From Planococcus kocurii (GTDB lineage Bacteria; Bacillota; Bacilli; Bacillales_A; Planococcaceae): a stretch of 64,000 nt of DNA. Below the pieces are notes generated by a model. That model saw only the letters and a program-made list of their open reading frames with translations. It was not told the origin of the DNA and made no database searches. The stretch covers positions 2,968,501 to 3,032,500 of the forward strand of contig NZ_CP013661.2 in assembly GCF_001465835.2 (NCBI RefSeq), read 5' to 3'. This document shows positions 1 through 13,770 of this stretch, in pieces (position 1 is the stretch's first letter; the number at the start of each line of letters is the position of its first letter). The position numbers were made by a program, and so were the translations under genes.

Positions 1-81
1 GCTGCTTTAACGATTGGTGTCGTATTGATGATTATTTTTATTATTTATGACGAAAAACAACAAAAGAAAAAGGTGTCTTAA
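1..81 (+). CDS. lspA: Signal peptidase II (LspA), C-terminal end only
   Basis: Partial; the 5' part lies outside the window. The visible 26 codons encode a hydrophobic last membrane helix (AALTIGVVLMIIFIIY) followed by a short charged tail, as at the C-terminus of prolipoprotein signal peptidase. The TAA stop (79-81) overlaps the ATG of rluD by one base, the lspA-rluD arrangement usual in Bacillales upstream of pyr. The identification rests on this tail plus synteny, with no catalytic Asp visible. Confidence 0.75.
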   Translation, partial: AALTIGVVLMIIFIIYDEKQQKKKVS

Positions 82-992
82 TGGAAGAATTAACGATTGA
101 AATTACCGAAGAAATGACAGGCGAACGGGTAGACAAAGCTGTGTCATCAATAGATGAAGACTGGTCACGTTCACAGATTAGCAATTGGGTCAAAGAAGGA
201 GCCGTAAAAGTTAACGGCATTAAAGTAAAACCGAATTACAAAGTTCGTTTGCAGGATGTTATCGTTGTCACACCGCCTGAACTTGAAGAATTAGATGTAG
301 TTCCCGAAGATCTTAATTTGGAAATTGTCTATGAAGATGAAGACGTCCTCGTAGTTAACAAACCAAAAGGAATGGTTGTACATCCGGCTCCAGGACACGC
401 TAAAGGCACATTGGTTAATGGCTTAATGCATCACTGTACAGATTTGTCAGGAATCAATGGTGTAGTGCGTCCGGGGATTGTCCATAGAATTGATAAAGAT
501 ACATCTGGCTTATTGATGGTAGCCAAAAATGACGCTTCCCATACGTCATTAGTTGATCAATTAGTGAAAAAGACGGTTACGCGTAAATATGTAGCGCTCG
601 TACATGGTCACATTCCTCACGATAAAGGAACGATTCAAGCACCAATTGCGCGTGATCCAAAAGAACGCCAAAACATGGCAATCGTTGATAAAGGAAAACA
701 TGCCGTAACACATTTCCGAGTTTTGGAACGTTTTGGTGATTTTACATTAGTAGAATGCCGCCTAGAAACAGGCAGAACGCACCAAATTCGTGTGCACATG
801 AAATACATTGGCTACCCGCTTGTTGGAGATCCAAAGTACGGACCGAAGAAAACAATGGATGTTGGCGGTCAAGCACTTCACGCGGAAGTTATCGGTTTTG
901 ATCATCCAAAAACGAACGAATACATGGAGTTCTCTGTAGAGCCACCAGCTGAATTTGCAGAACTTCTAGAATCTCTTCGCGACAAGGATTGA
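81..992 (+). CDS. rluD: 23S rRNA pseudouridine synthase, RluD family (YlyB-like)
   Basis: Converts specific uridines of 23S rRNA to pseudouridine in the cytoplasm. The 303-residue protein has an N-terminal S4 RNA-binding domain (about residues 12-75), then the RluA/RluD catalytic domain with the signature HRIDKDTSG; the catalytic Asp is D138. The C-terminal RTHQIRVHMKYIGYPLVGD block is also typical. The start overlaps the lspA stop (TAATG). The pyrR promoter -35 overlaps its stop codon. Length and order match B. subtilis ylyB. Confidence 0.93.
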   Translation: MEELTIEITEEMTGERVDKAVSSIDEDWSRSQISNWVKEGAVKVNGIKVKPNYKVRLQDVIVVTPPELEELDVVPEDLNLEIVYEDEDVLVVNKPKGMVVHPAPGHAKGTLVNGLMHHCTDLSGINGVVRPGIVHRIDKDTSGLLMVAKNDASHTSLVDQLVKKTVTRKYVALVHGHIPHDKGTIQAPIARDPKERQNMAIVDKGKHAVTHFRVLERFGDFTLVECRLETGRTHQIRVHMKYIGYPLVGDPKYGPKKTMDVGGQALHAEVIGFDHPKTNEYMEFSVEPPAEFAELLESLRDKD

Positions 993-1018
993 CAAAAGGG
1001 ACCTTCTTTCTTTATACT
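989..1018 (+). promoter_or_regulatory. SigA-type promoter of the pyr operon
   Basis: A TTGACA -35 (989-994) overlaps the rluD stop codon, and a TATACT -10 (1013-1018) follows after 18 bases. Both are close to consensus, and transcription would begin just before the PyrR attenuator. Confidence 0.75.
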
Positions 1019-1019
1019 T

Positions 1020-1723
<704 letters not shown>

Positions 1724-1750
1724 AGAGTCGGAAACAAAGGAGAATGGAAA

Positions 1751-3037
1751 TTGAGTGAAGCAATTTTAGACGTACAAGATAAACCAAAAACAGGACAATG
1801 GATCTCGCTAAGCTTGCAGCACATGTTCGCGATGTTTGGCGCAACAATATTGGTACCGCAATTGGTTGGTTTAAGTCCAGCTATCGCATTGTTAACAAGT
1901 GGAATTGCAACAATCATCTTTATCCTCATCACACAATTTAAAGTACCGGCATATCTCGGATCTTCATTCGCTTTTATCTTGCCGATTACCATTGCTACGA
2001 AAACTGGCGGGATTGGCTCAGCAATGATTGGCGCCATGTTTGTTTCATTGGTCTACGCAATCGTCGCGTTGATCATTTGGAAAACAGGCTATCACTGGTT
2101 GATGAAATTACTTCCACCGATTGTCGTAGGGCCGGTTATCATTGTCATCGGACTGGCTTTATCAGGAACAGCAGTAAATATGGCCATGACCATTCCAGTA
2201 GGGAATGCTTCAGAATATAGCTTGCTGCATTTTTCGGCAGCTATTGTTACGCTGCTAACCGCTATCATTTGTAACATTTATTTTAAGAATATCATTTCAT
2301 TGATGCCAATTTTGATCGGTATTATCGTAGGGTATGGCTACTCAGCTGCCATTGGCATTATTGACTACGGCGTCATTGCTGACGCGAAATGGTTTGCAGT
2401 ACCAGAATTCTTAATTCCTGGGGTGGATTACTCCTTTCAAGTAACACCAACCTTGTTGTTCGTCATGGTCCCAATTGCCATCGTCACGATTTCTGAACAT
2501 ATCGGTCATCAACTGGTACTAGGCAAGATTGTCAATCGAAATTACATAAAAGACCCAGGCTTACATCGGTCGATACTAGGTGATGGGATTGGAACCTTTA
2601 TCTCTTCACTAGTTGGCGGCCCGCCAAAGACGACATACGGTGAGAATATTGGGGTACTCGCAATTACGAAAGTGTTTTCAGTCTATGTCATCTTTGGAGC
2701 GGCAGTGTTTGCCATCGTCTTTTCGTTCTTTGGCAAATTGATGGCCGTCATCGAGACAATTCCAACGGCTGTTCTAGGCGGAATTTCGATCTTATTGTTC
2801 GGTATTATCGCATCTTCTGGTTTGCGTATGCTAGTAGATAACAACATCGACTTTGGCAACAACCGAAATTTAGTGATTTCTTCAGTTATCTTGGTTATCG
2901 GGATTGGCGGAGCTAAAATTGAATTTAGTGAAACATTCTCAATCGAAGGAATGGCGCTCGCTGCCATTGTTGGTGTCATTTTGAACTTAGTGCTACCGGG
3001 AATGAACAAAGAAGAAGTAGACGACGGAACTAAATAA
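1751..3037 (+). CDS. pyrP: Uracil permease PyrP (NCS2 family)
   Basis: Imports uracil across the cytoplasmic membrane, probably with protons. The 428 residues are very hydrophobic, with 12 or more predicted membrane segments and the NCS2 motif around HIGHQLVLG and PKTTYGENIGVLAITKV. The start is a TTG preceded by AAAGGAG (1736-1742). It lies only 27 bases after pyrR, which leaves no room for the pyrR-pyrP attenuator found in B. subtilis. Confidence 0.94.
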   Translation: MSEAILDVQDKPKTGQWISLSLQHMFAMFGATILVPQLVGLSPAIALLTSGIATIIFILITQFKVPAYLGSSFAFILPITIATKTGGIGSAMIGAMFVSLVYAIVALIIWKTGYHWLMKLLPPIVVGPVIIVIGLALSGTAVNMAMTIPVGNASEYSLLHFSAAIVTLLTAIICNIYFKNIISLMPILIGIIVGYGYSAAIGIIDYGVIADAKWFAVPEFLIPGVDYSFQVTPTLLFVMVPIAIVTISEHIGHQLVLGKIVNRNYIKDPGLHRSILGDGIGTFISSLVGGPPKTTYGENIGVLAITKVFSVYVIFGAAVFAIVFSFFGKLMAVIETIPTAVLGGISILLFGIIASSGLRMLVDNNIDFGNNRNLVISSVILVIGIGGAKIEFSETFSIEGMALAAIVGVILNLVLPGMNKEEVDDGTK

Positions 3038-3052
3038 TTACCTTTTAATGAA

Positions 3053-3141
3053 TGTCCAGAGAGGCATGGAAAGGGTTGAAGAATGGGTAAACACTACCCT
3101 TTTTTCCTCACACCTTCCTGCCTCTGGGAAGGTGTTTTTTT
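3053..3141 (+). promoter_or_regulatory. PyrR-binding attenuator between pyrP and pyrB
   Basis: A second PyrR site, TGTCCAGAGAGGCATG (3053-3068), is followed by an intrinsic terminator: CACCTTCC (3111-3118) pairs with GGAAGGTG (3127-3134), then a run of seven T. The segment 3056-3066 can pair with TGCCTCTGG (3119-3127) in the terminator loop and arm (two-base bulge), providing the antiterminator. It controls read-through into pyrB and the rest of the operon. Confidence 0.9.
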
Positions 3142-3169
3142 GTCTGACGAATGAGAGGATGAGTCAATT

Positions 3170-4039
3170 TTGCCAAACTTACTATCTATGAACAACTTAG
3201 AAAATGACACGATTATGAGTTTGCTTAAGCGTGCTGGAGAATTTCAGCAAGGCAAGAGAGCGCCAATTGATGGCACGGTCGTCAACTTGTTTTTCGAACC
3301 AAGCACAAGAACAAAAATGAGTTTTGAAATGGCAGAGCATCATATGGGACTCGCTGTACTACCTTTTGAAACAGCTTTTTCTAGCATCTTAAAAGGTGAA
3401 ACACTTTACGATACAGTAAAAACGATGGAAGCAATTGGCGTAGGTGCAGTCATTATACGTCATGAAGAAGAAGAGTATTATCAACAACTAGAAGGATGCG
3501 ACGTTGCTGTCATCAATGGTGGAGATGGCTCAGGTCAACATCCAACACAATCTCTTTTAGACTTAATGACCATATATCAAGAGTTTGGACGGATCGAAGG
3601 CATTCATGTCACCATCGTTGGAGACATTGCTCATAGCCGTGTCGCAAAATCAAATGCAGCGGCACTCAAACAATTAGGAGCAAAAGTGAGTTTTGTGTGC
3701 CCGGCGGACTGGAGCGGAGAGTACGAATCTTCCGAGCACTTGGATGACTTTATTGAAACTACAGATGTTGTCATGATGCTTCGCGTGCAGCATGAACGGC
3801 ATGCAGTATCAGCTCTTTTCTCGAAAGAAAATTACCATGAGCAATACGGCTTAACGATCGAACGCGAAAAGAAAATGAAGGATGGTGCCATTATTATGCA
3901 TCCTGCGCCAATCAACCGCGGCGTCGAAATTGCAGATTGCTTAGTCGAATGTGAACGTTCACGAATTTTTAAACAAATGGCAAACGGAGTTTTTATTCGG
4001 ATGGCAGTACTTGAATACGCATTGAAAGGGAGAGATTAA
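3170..4039 (+). CDS. pyrB: Aspartate carbamoyltransferase catalytic subunit
   Basis: Condenses carbamoyl phosphate with L-aspartate to N-carbamoyl-aspartate, the committed step of UMP synthesis. Carbamoyl-phosphate binding motif [13 protein letters not shown] (about residues 43-55), the KGETLYDT loop, HPTQSLLD and the C-terminal [11 protein letters not shown] are present. At 289 residues it is about 15 shorter than B. subtilis PyrB, mainly at the C-terminus. The start is TTG after GAGAGG. There is no pyrI-like regulatory subunit, as expected in Bacillales. Confidence 0.96.
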   Translation: MPNLLSMNNLENDTIMSLLKRAGEFQQGKRAPIDGTVVNLFFEPSTRTKMSFEMAEHHMGLAVLPFETAFSSILKGETLYDTVKTMEAIGVGAVIIRHEEEEYYQQLEGCDVAVINGGDGSGQHPTQSLLDLMTIYQEFGRIEGIHVTIVGDIAHSRVAKSNAAALKQLGAKVSFVCPADWSGEYESSEHLDDFIETTDVVMMLRVQHERHAVSALFSKENYHEQYGLTIEREKKMKDGAIIMHPAPINRGVEIADCLVECERSRIFKQMANGVFIRMAVLEYALKGRD

Positions 4040-4040
4040 C

Positions 4041-5318
4041 TTGAATTTATTCATTAAAAACGTAAACATGCTGCAAAATGGAGAATTAACCCCTACAACT
4101 ATCCGGATTAAAGAAGGCAAAATTAAAGAAATCGGTAAAGAGTTACAAGTGGATAACGAGACCCAAATTGACGGCAAAGGCCGGATGATTGCACCAGGAT
4201 TTGTTGATGTCCATGTTCATTTGCGTGAACCGGGTGGTGAGCAGAAAGAAACCATCGAAAGTGGAACACATTCGGCAGCAAAAGGTGGCTACACCACAAT
4301 TTGTGCGATGCCAAACACGCGTCCTGTTCCGGATACGAAAGAAAATCTGCAGCTAGTCAACGGATTGATTGAAAAAAATGCGCTTATCCGAGTTTTGCCG
4401 TACGCGTCAATCACCATCAGAGAAGCAGGAAAAGAACGTACAAACTTACAAGAACTAAAAGAAAACGGTGCTTTTGCTTTTACGGATGACGGTGTTGGCA
4501 TTCAAGAAGCAGGCATGATGTACGAAACAATGCAAGACGCAGCAAAAATTGATATGGCAGTCGTTGCGCATTGTGAAGACAATAGCTTGATATATGACGG
4601 TGTCATGCACGAAGGCAAACGCAGTAGAGAACTTGGGCTTAAAGGGATTCCAGCAATTGCGGAATCGGTGCATATTGCACGCGACATTTTACTAGCAGAA
4701 GCAGCAGGCGCACATTATCACGTTTGCCACGTCAGCACAAAAGAATCAGTTCGCGTCATTCGCGACGCAAAGCGTGCAGGAGTGCGCGTAACAGCTGAAG
4801 TTACACCTCATCATTTGCTCTTAACAGAAGATGATATTCCAGCGGACGATGCCAATTACAAAATGAATCCACCACTACGTGCAAAAGAAGATTGGGAAGC
4901 GTTACACGAAGGCTTGCTTGATGGCACGCTAGACTTTATCGCGACAGACCATGCACCGCACACGGAAGCAGAAAAAACAAATGGCATGAATGGTTCGATG
5001 TTTGGAATCGTCGGTTTTGAAACAGCATTTCCACTGCTCTATAGCAACTTTGTCAAAACCGGCACATGGTCGTTACAACAATTAATCGACTGGTTAACCA
5101 TCAAACCAAGCCAAACATTCAACTTGCCATATGGCACTTTAGAAATTGGACAAACAGCGGATCTCGTATTATTAGATCTTGAAAAAGAACAACCAATTCA
5201 AGTAGAAGAATTTTTATCAAAAGGTAAAAACACACCATTTAATGGTTGGAATTGTACAGGGTGGCCAGTAACAACCATCTTTGGTGGCGAAATCGTATGG
5301 CAGGAGGAGAAAAATTAA
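4041..5318 (+). CDS. pyrC: Dihydroorotase PyrC
   Basis: Cyclises carbamoyl-aspartate to dihydroorotate with zinc. The 425-residue amidohydrolase has the metal motif [10 protein letters not shown] near residue 60, further His ligands in HCEDNS and [10 protein letters not shown], and the catalytic Asp in IATDHAPH. The start is TTG, one base after the pyrB stop, with GGGAGAG upstream. The stop overlaps the carA ATG (TAATG). Confidence 0.95.
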   Translation: MNLFIKNVNMLQNGELTPTTIRIKEGKIKEIGKELQVDNETQIDGKGRMIAPGFVDVHVHLREPGGEQKETIESGTHSAAKGGYTTICAMPNTRPVPDTKENLQLVNGLIEKNALIRVLPYASITIREAGKERTNLQELKENGAFAFTDDGVGIQEAGMMYETMQDAAKIDMAVVAHCEDNSLIYDGVMHEGKRSRELGLKGIPAIAESVHIARDILLAEAAGAHYHVCHVSTKESVRVIRDAKRAGVRVTAEVTPHHLLLTEDDIPADDANYKMNPPLRAKEDWEALHEGLLDGTLDFIATDHAPHTEAEKTNGMNGSMFGIVGFETAFPLLYSNFVKTGTWSLQQLIDWLTIKPSQTFNLPYGTLEIGQTADLVLLDLEKEQPIQVEEFLSKGKNTPFNGWNCTGWPVTTIFGGEIVWQEEKN

Positions 5319-6412
5319 TGAAACGTTATTTAATTTTAGAAGACGGTACGGTATTTGAAGGAACAGCATTCGGAAGCGATAGTGCTTCTGTTGGGGAAAT
5401 CGTTTTTAATACGAGTATGACGGGTTATCAGGAAATTTTATCGGATCCTTCTTACTGCGGACAAATTGTCACGATGACTTACCCACTAATCGGCAACTAT
5501 GGCATTAATAGCGACGATTTCGAATCGATTGAACCCGCAGTAAAAGGCATGGTCGTTCGTGAACTTGCTGAGTTCCCTTCCAATTTCAGAAACAATTCAA
5601 CCTTGGACGAGTTATTTAAAACGAAAGATATTCCTGGAATTTCAGGTATTGATACACGAAAACTGACGCGTTTGATTCGCTCAAAAGGTGCCATCAAAGG
5701 TGTCTTAACAGCAGCAGGTGAAGAGGTTCAATTAGCAGCAGTCGTGAAGACGCTTCAAGAAACGATTTTGCCAAGCGACCAAGTGGCGCAAGTTTCAACA
5801 GCACGTCCTTATCCAAGCCCTGGCCGTGGCAAACGCGTTGTATTAATTGACTACGGCATGAAGCATGGCATTTTGCGTGAGCTTAATAACCGCGATTGCG
5901 ACGTCATTGTCGTTCCTTATAACACGGCATCAAAAGAAATTCTTGCTTGGGGACCTGACGGCGTTATGTTATCAAACGGCCCTGGAGATCCAAAAGATGT
6001 AGAGGAATGTGTAGAAGTGGTACGTGAACTACTTGGTCAAGTTCCAATCTTCGGCATCTGCCTAGGACACCAATTATTCGCAAGAGCTTGCGGTGCGGAC
6101 ACCTTTAAATTGAAATTCGGTCATCGCGGAGGAAATCATCCAGTACGCGACTTAGTTACAGGGAAAATCGAAATCACATCACAAAACCACGGTTACGCTG
6201 TGGATGAAGATACCTTGCAAGGAACTCGCCTAAAAGTAACGCATAGCGCATTAAACGATGGTACGAACGAAGGCTTGGCACACTTAGATTACCCAGCATT
6301 CACAGTTCAATACCACCCAGAATCATCACCCGGACCAGAAGACTCCAACTACTTATTTGATCGCTTTATTGATGTTATGAACGCAACTCGAAAGGAGCAA
6401 CAACATGCCTAA
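5318..6412 (+). CDS. carA: Carbamoyl-phosphate synthase small (glutaminase) subunit
   Basis: Hydrolyses glutamine and channels ammonia to CarB. The N-terminal CPSase small domain occupies about residues 1-165; a class I glutamine amidotransferase domain follows, with nucleophile C248 in GICLGHQ and the catalytic His/Glu in YHPESSPGP. The ATG at 5318 follows AGGAGGAG and gives 364 residues, the family length. A longer in-frame reading from 5246 would lie within pyrC. It is the pyrimidine-operon copy (B. subtilis pyrAA). Confidence 0.95.
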   Translation: MKRYLILEDGTVFEGTAFGSDSASVGEIVFNTSMTGYQEILSDPSYCGQIVTMTYPLIGNYGINSDDFESIEPAVKGMVVRELAEFPSNFRNNSTLDELFKTKDIPGISGIDTRKLTRLIRSKGAIKGVLTAAGEEVQLAAVVKTLQETILPSDQVAQVSTARPYPSPGRGKRVVLIDYGMKHGILRELNNRDCDVIVVPYNTASKEILAWGPDGVMLSNGPGDPKDVEECVEVVRELLGQVPIFGICLGHQLFARACGADTFKLKFGHRGGNHPVRDLVTGKIEITSQNHGYAVDEDTLQGTRLKVTHSALNDGTNEGLAHLDYPAFTVQYHPESSPGPEDSNYLFDRFIDVMNATRKEQQHA

Positions 6413-9400
6413 AAGACAAGATATTCAAAGTATACTCGTAATCGGATCAGGACCCATCGTAATCGGACAAGCAGCAGAGTTTGACTATGCAGGAACACAA
6501 GCGTGTCTTGCGTTAAAAGAAGAAGGATACCGCGTAATCCTAATTAACTCAAACCCAGCAACTATCATGACAGACACAGAAATTGCAGATAAAGTGTATA
6601 TCGAACCGATCACACTGGAATTCGTTAGCCGCATCTTGCGTAAAGAGCGTCCGGATGCACTGCTTCCGACACTTGGAGGCCAAACAGGACTGAACATGGC
6701 GATTGAACTGGATGAGTCAGGTATTTTAGATGAGTTGAATATTGAAATTTTAGGTACCAAGCTTGAAGCCATCCATAAAGCAGAAGACCGTGACTTGTTC
6801 CGAACGTTGATGAACGAACTTGGCGAACCGGTTCCAGATTCAGATATTATTCACAACATGACAGAAGCTGAAAATTTCGTTGACCGTGTGGGTTATCCAG
6901 TGATCGTTCGTCCAGCCTTTACACTAGGTGGAACGGGCGGAGGCATTTGCGAGAATTATGATCAACTGAAAGAAATTGTAGCAAGTGGTTTGAAATATAG
7001 CCCGGTTACACAATGTTTACTAGAAAAATCAATTGCAGGTTTTAAAGAAATTGAATACGAAGTGATGCGCGATAAAAACGATACGGCGATAGTCGTTTGT
7101 AACATGGAAAACATTGATCCAGTTGGCATCCATACTGGAGACTCGATTGTGGTCGCACCTAGCCAAACTTTGTCAGACCGTGAATACCAAATGCTACGAA
7201 ATGTGTCGCTGAAAATTATTCGCGCCTTGAAAATTGAAGGAGGCTGTAACGTACAGCTGGCATTAGATCCATTTAGCTTTAACTACTACATCATTGAAGT
7301 AAATCCGCGGGTTAGTCGCTCTTCTGCACTAGCATCAAAAGCAACAGGTTATCCAATAGCGAAACTAGCTGCAAAAATTGCTGTCGGTTTAACTTTGGAT
7401 GAAATGATGAACCCCGTTACTGGACGCACATATGCTGCATTTGAGCCGGCACTTGATTATGTGGTAACGAAAATTCCACGCTGGCCGTTTGATAAATTCG
7501 AATCTGCTAAACGTAATTTAGGAACGCAAATGAAAGCAACCGGCGAAGTGATGGCGATGGGTCGTACATTTGAAGAGTCTATTTTAAAAGCTGTCCGTTC
7601 ATTAGAAACAGGGCAATTCCACTTAGAGCTAAAAAATGCGGATAGCATGAGTGATGAATGGATTCAAAAACGCATTTGTCGAGCGGGAGATGAGCGTTTG
7701 TTCTTTATCGGCGAAGCACTTCGCCGCGGTGTAACAATCGAAACCATTAACGAATGGAGCCAAATCGATTTATTCTTCCTGAAGAAATTCGAAAACATCG
7801 TAAAATACGAAGAAGATTTGAAAAATGCCGCGTTTGACTACGACGTAGCAAAACGTGCCAAACGTTTAGGCTTTGCAGACCGGACAATTGCGAAACTTTG
7901 GAATACCACTGAACAGCAAGTATACAACTGGCGCAAAGAACAAAAATTAATGCCGGTTTACAAAATGGTCGATACATGTGCGGCAGAGTTTGAATCGGAA
8001 ACGCCTTATTTTTACGGCACGTATGAAGATGAAAATGAATCAGTAAAAACAGACAAAGAGTCGGTCATCGTTCTCGGTTCAGGCCCAATCCGTATCGGTC
8101 AAGGCGTTGAATTCGACTATGCGACGGTACACTCTGTATGGGCGATTAAAGAAGCGGGTTACGAAGCGATAATCGTCAACAATAATCCGGAAACCGTTTC
8201 AACCGATTTCTCGATTTCCGATAAATTGTATTTTGAACCGCTGACAATCGAAGATGTTATGCACATTGTCGATCTGGAGCAGCCAAAAGGAGTTGTCGTT
8301 CAATTCGGCGGACAGACGGCCATTAACTTAGCTGAAAAACTTGAGCAAAACGGTGTTAAAATTTTAGGAACTTCACTAGAAGATACAGACAGAGCAGAAA
8401 ATCGCAATAAATTCGAAGCAGCTTTGCACGAAATCGGCATTCCACAACCTTTAGGAAAAACGGCTGTCAATGCAGACGAAGCCATCATTATCGCTGCGGA
8501 CATCGGTTATCCGGTACTCGTTCGTCCTTCGTATGTACTTGGAGGACGCGCAATGGAAATCGTCTACAACGAAGAAGACCTGAAATATTACATGGAACAC
8601 GCAGTAGAAGCAAGTCCAGAACATCCGGTACTCGTTGATCGTTACTTAACAGGAATCGAAATTGAAGTCGATGCCATTTCAGACGGTGAACATGTCTTAA
8701 TTCCAGGGATTATGGAACATATTGAACGTGCAGGCGTTCACTCGGGTGACTCGATCGCAGTTTACCCAACACAAAACATTTCAACAGAATTACTTGATAC
8801 ACTCGTTGATTACACCACACGATTAGCAAAAGGATTGAACATCATCGGCTTATTGAACATCCAGTATGTTATCTCGAAAGGCGAAGTCTTTGTGATTGAA
8901 GTCAATCCAAGATCAAGTCGTACAGTGCCATTCATGAGTAAAATTACATCAATTCCAATGGCTAATATTGCGACAAAAGCAATTTTAGGGCAAAGCATCG
9001 TTGACCAAGGCTTTACACCAGGACTTGCACCAATTTCAAAAGGAGTATTCGTCAAAGTACCGGTCTTCTCTTTTGCCAAGCTACGCCGTGTTGACATTAC
9101 ACTCGGGCCAGAAATGAAATCTACCGGAGAAGTCATGGGCAAAGACACAACACTTGAAAAAGCCTTGTATAAAGGACTAGCCGCAGCAGGTATGGAAGTG
9201 AAAGATCACGGCACAGTGCTACTAACCGTCGCAGATAAAGACAAAGAAGAAGCGATTGGGTTAGCAAAACGCTTTAAAGCGATCGGTTATCAAATTATGG
9301 CTACAGGTGGAACTGCCAAAGCATTCGAGGAAGCTGGCATAGTAGTAGCACCAATCGGTAAAATTGGTTCAGAAGGCAAAACTTTACTAGATGTTATTCA

Positions 9401-9589
9401 AAATGGCGATACGCAAATTGTCATCAACACCTTAACAAAGGGCAAACAGCCAGAGCGTGACGGATTCCGCATTCGCCGTGAATCGGTTGAAAACGGCATT
9501 CCTTGCTTAACTTCACTAGACACAGCAGAAGCGATGCTACGTGTCATCGAATCAATGACCTTCTCAGCGGAGGAAATGGGGACAGGTAT

Positions 9590-9593
<4 letters not shown>
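6405..9593 (+). CDS. carB: Carbamoyl-phosphate synthase large subunit
   Basis: Makes carbamoyl phosphate from bicarbonate, ammonia and two ATP. The 1062 residues contain the internal duplication: two ATP-grasp halves beginning with the related motifs [20 protein letters not shown] and [20 protein letters not shown]-terminal MGS-like allosteric domain follows (about residues 930-1062, with [18 protein letters not shown]). It overlaps carA by 8 bases and ends in an ATGA overlap with pyrK. It corresponds to B. subtilis pyrAB. Confidence 0.96.
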
Positions 9594-11950
<2,357 letters not shown>

Positions 11951-11951
<1 letters not shown>

Positions 11952-12574
11952 TGAAGTTAAAAGTAGCAAATCATTTACTATCTATTGGCGCAGTCGAATT
12001 GCGTCCGCAAGATCCCTTTACTTGGGCGTCAGGCGTTAAGTCACCGATTTACTGTGATAACCGATTGACAATGTCTTACCCAAAAGTACGCAAAGACATT
12101 GCTGCCAGTCTAGCAGAAACCATTAACGAATATTATCCTGACTGTGAAGTGGTCGCAGGAACTGCCACTGCAGGTATTCCGCATGCGGCTTGGGTTAGTG
12201 ATTTACTTGAACTGCCAATGGTTTACGTCCGTTCGAAAGCGAAAGAACACGGTCAAACAAATATGATTGAAGGCAAAATCGAAAAAGGTCAAAAAGTAGT
12301 GGTCGTAGAAGATTTGATTTCTAAAGGTGGTTCTGTTTTGCAAGCAGCACAAGCGTTAGAAGCAGCAGGCTTTGACGTACTTGGAATCGTGGCGATTTTC
12401 ACTTACGATTTACCGCAATCCATCGAGGCCATCACAGGTGCAGGTTACACGTTCCACACGTTAACGGATTTCCCAGCGCTTGTTGAACAGGCGTTGAGTA
12501 CGGGTGCTATTAGTGAAGACGAACTGCCGATGCTTGCAGATTGGCATGAAAAGTTAAAAGCAGGAACCTTGTAA
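11951..12574 (+). CDS. pyrE: Orotate phosphoribosyltransferase PyrE
   Basis: Joins orotate to PRPP to form OMP. The 207-residue protein has [16 protein letters not shown] near the N-terminus and the PRPP-binding motif [13 protein letters not shown]. The ATG at 11951 overlaps the pyrF stop (TAATG) with GGAG at 11938-11941. An earlier in-frame ATG at 11936 lacks an SD and adds residues outside the family start. It is the last gene of the pyr operon. Confidence 0.95.
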
Positions 12575-12576
12575 AG

Positions 12577-12599
12577 CCGGCCAATTGGTCGGTTTTTTT
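12577..12599 (+). terminator. Intrinsic terminator of the pyr operon
   Basis: CCGGCC (stem 12577-12582) pairs with GGTCGG (12587-12592) around an AATT loop, with one G-U pair, followed by seven T. Confidence 0.88.
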
Positions 12600-12613
12600 C
12601 TATGTTGAAATTG

Positions 12614-12642
12614 TTGACATAAATGAGTAAACTGATTACACT
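12614..12642 (+). promoter_or_regulatory. SigA-type promoter of the padR pair
   Basis: Perfect TTGACA -35 (12614-12619), 17-base spacer and TACACT -10 (12637-12642). Transcription would begin near 12649, just before a long hairpin in the leader. Confidence 0.75.
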
Positions 12643-12656
12643 ATAAACAACTAATT

Positions 12657-12702
12657 GGTAATGCAAGGTAGTTATTTTTTTGGAACACTATCTTGTATTG
12701 CC
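12657..12702 (+). promoter_or_regulatory. 15-bp stem-loop in the padR leader
   Basis: GGTAATGCAAGGTAG (12657-12671) pairs over its whole length with CTATCTTGTATTGCC (12688-12702). As DNA it is an imperfect inverted repeat (12 of 15), but the three mismatches are all G-U pairs in RNA. The 16-base loop is T-rich. It sits about 8 bases into the predicted transcript and leaves the SD (from 12711) free. It could be an mRNA-stabilising 5' hairpin or an operator; which one is not decided by the sequence. Confidence 0.55.
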
Positions 12703-12725
12703 GAGTACCGAAGGGAGAGACTGAT

Positions 12726-13070
12726 ATGGCTCTTAGAAGCCAATTGCTAAAAGGGGTTTTAGAAGCTTGTGTAATGGCTGTAGTGGAAGAGCAACCGATC
12801 TATGGCTATGAACTTTCGCAAAAGCTACAAAGAATTGGGTTGCCGGACATTAGTGATGGCACTATTTATCCCGTGTTACTTCGGCTACAGAAAAATGGCT
12901 TTATCCGCGGTGAAATGAGACCTTCTGCAACCGGGCCGAATCGCAAGTATTATTTTTTGACCGAGGAAGGAAAAGTGGAGCTAGAGCAAATGGCTTTTGA
13001 GTGGCTGCAAATTGCCGAGCCGGTCAGTCAATTACTGAAAAGGGGTGGACACGATGAGAGGAACGATTAA
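12726..13070 (+). CDS. PadR family transcriptional regulator
   Basis: Small winged-helix DNA-binding protein (114 residues). It has the typical N-terminal LLKGVLEACVMAVVEEQPIYGYEL, the recognition region ISDGTIYPVLLRLQKNGFI, and the wing segment RKYYFLTEEGK. The ATG at 12726 follows AAGGGAGAG; upstream in-frame codons fall in the leader hairpin. It overlaps the next gene by 17 bases, the common arrangement in which a PadR protein represses the operon of a co-encoded membrane protein. The ligand is unknown. Confidence 0.9.
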   Translation: MALRSQLLKGVLEACVMAVVEEQPIYGYELSQKLQRIGLPDISDGTIYPVLLRLQKNGFIRGEMRPSATGPNRKYYFLTEEGKVELEQMAFEWLQIAEPVSQLLKRGGHDERND

Positions 13071-13731
13071 ACTGATTAAGGAGAATAACGATAAAAGAGA
13101 GCTTTTAACTTCTGAAAACGAGAAAGTCTATGAAGATTTATTGCTGTATATACGAACAGATCTTCGAGTTGATGAGCGTGCAGCAGAAGAGCTGTTGATG
13201 GATTTATTAGATCATATAATTGAAGGTCAGGAGAATGGCAAAAATGCTGCGGATTTGTTTGGTGATTCTCCAGAAGCTTATGCAGATGAACTCATTGCCA
13301 ATATACCGAAAGAGGATAAACGAAATATTATGTTGCTTGCGACATCATTCATGCTTGGGTTGGCAGGTTGGTTTGCACTTTCATATGGAATCCTAAATGG
13401 TGTGATTTCGATTTTTATTCCTGTAGATAATGATTTTGCATTAGGAAGTGTGTTGCTAATTTTACTGGCATTGTTTCTGGTTGGTATTCTAGGTGTATTT
13501 ATTGTTTTTCGAATTATTCGTTCTTCTGTTTTTAAAAAGGAAATTCAAAACTGGAAAATTTATGTTCAATCCGGATTGTTTGGTATGGCCGGAGTTGCTT
13601 TTATAATGGGAGTTGGCTATGTCTTTGAAGGAATTGGTCCAGTCATTCAAATTCAGTGGTGGGTATTTCTATTGATTGGACTGGCTTTATTAGGAGTAAC
13701 GAAAGGGATGAGTCACCTTTCAACAAGTTGA
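13054..13731 (+). CDS. PadR-linked membrane protein, DUF1129/DUF1700-like
   Basis: A 225-residue protein of unknown function. A soluble helical N-terminal domain of about 85 residues contains the pattern LLMDLLDHIIEGQENGKNA...LFGDSPEAYADEL, reminiscent of DUF1129 proteins. Four hydrophobic membrane segments follow (about residues 90-112, 125-150, 172-195, 200-218). The ATG at 13054 has GGGGTGG upstream; a GTG at 13045 is too close to the SD. Translational coupling to padR suggests it is the regulated target. The family assignment is by pattern only. Confidence 0.75.
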   Translation: MRGTIKLIKENNDKRELLTSENEKVYEDLLLYIRTDLRVDERAAEELLMDLLDHIIEGQENGKNAADLFGDSPEAYADELIANIPKEDKRNIMLLATSFMLGLAGWFALSYGILNGVISIFIPVDNDFALGSVLLILLALFLVGILGVFIVFRIIRSSVFKKEIQNWKIYVQSGLFGMAGVAFIMGVGYVFEGIGPVIQIQWWVFLLIGLALLGVTKGMSHLSTS

Positions 13732-13770
13732 TGAAAAATTAGCAAGGATGAAATTCTTTAGTGGCTCCTT

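Noticed and set aside
5246..5317. In-frame extension of carA into pyrC
   Set aside because: The added residues are a shadow of the pyrC C-terminus; AGGAGGAG and the TAATG overlap fix the start at 5318.
9503..9589. Longer start for pyrK within carB
   Set aside because: The extra 29 residues are out-of-frame carB; the ATGA overlap at 9590 gives the family length.
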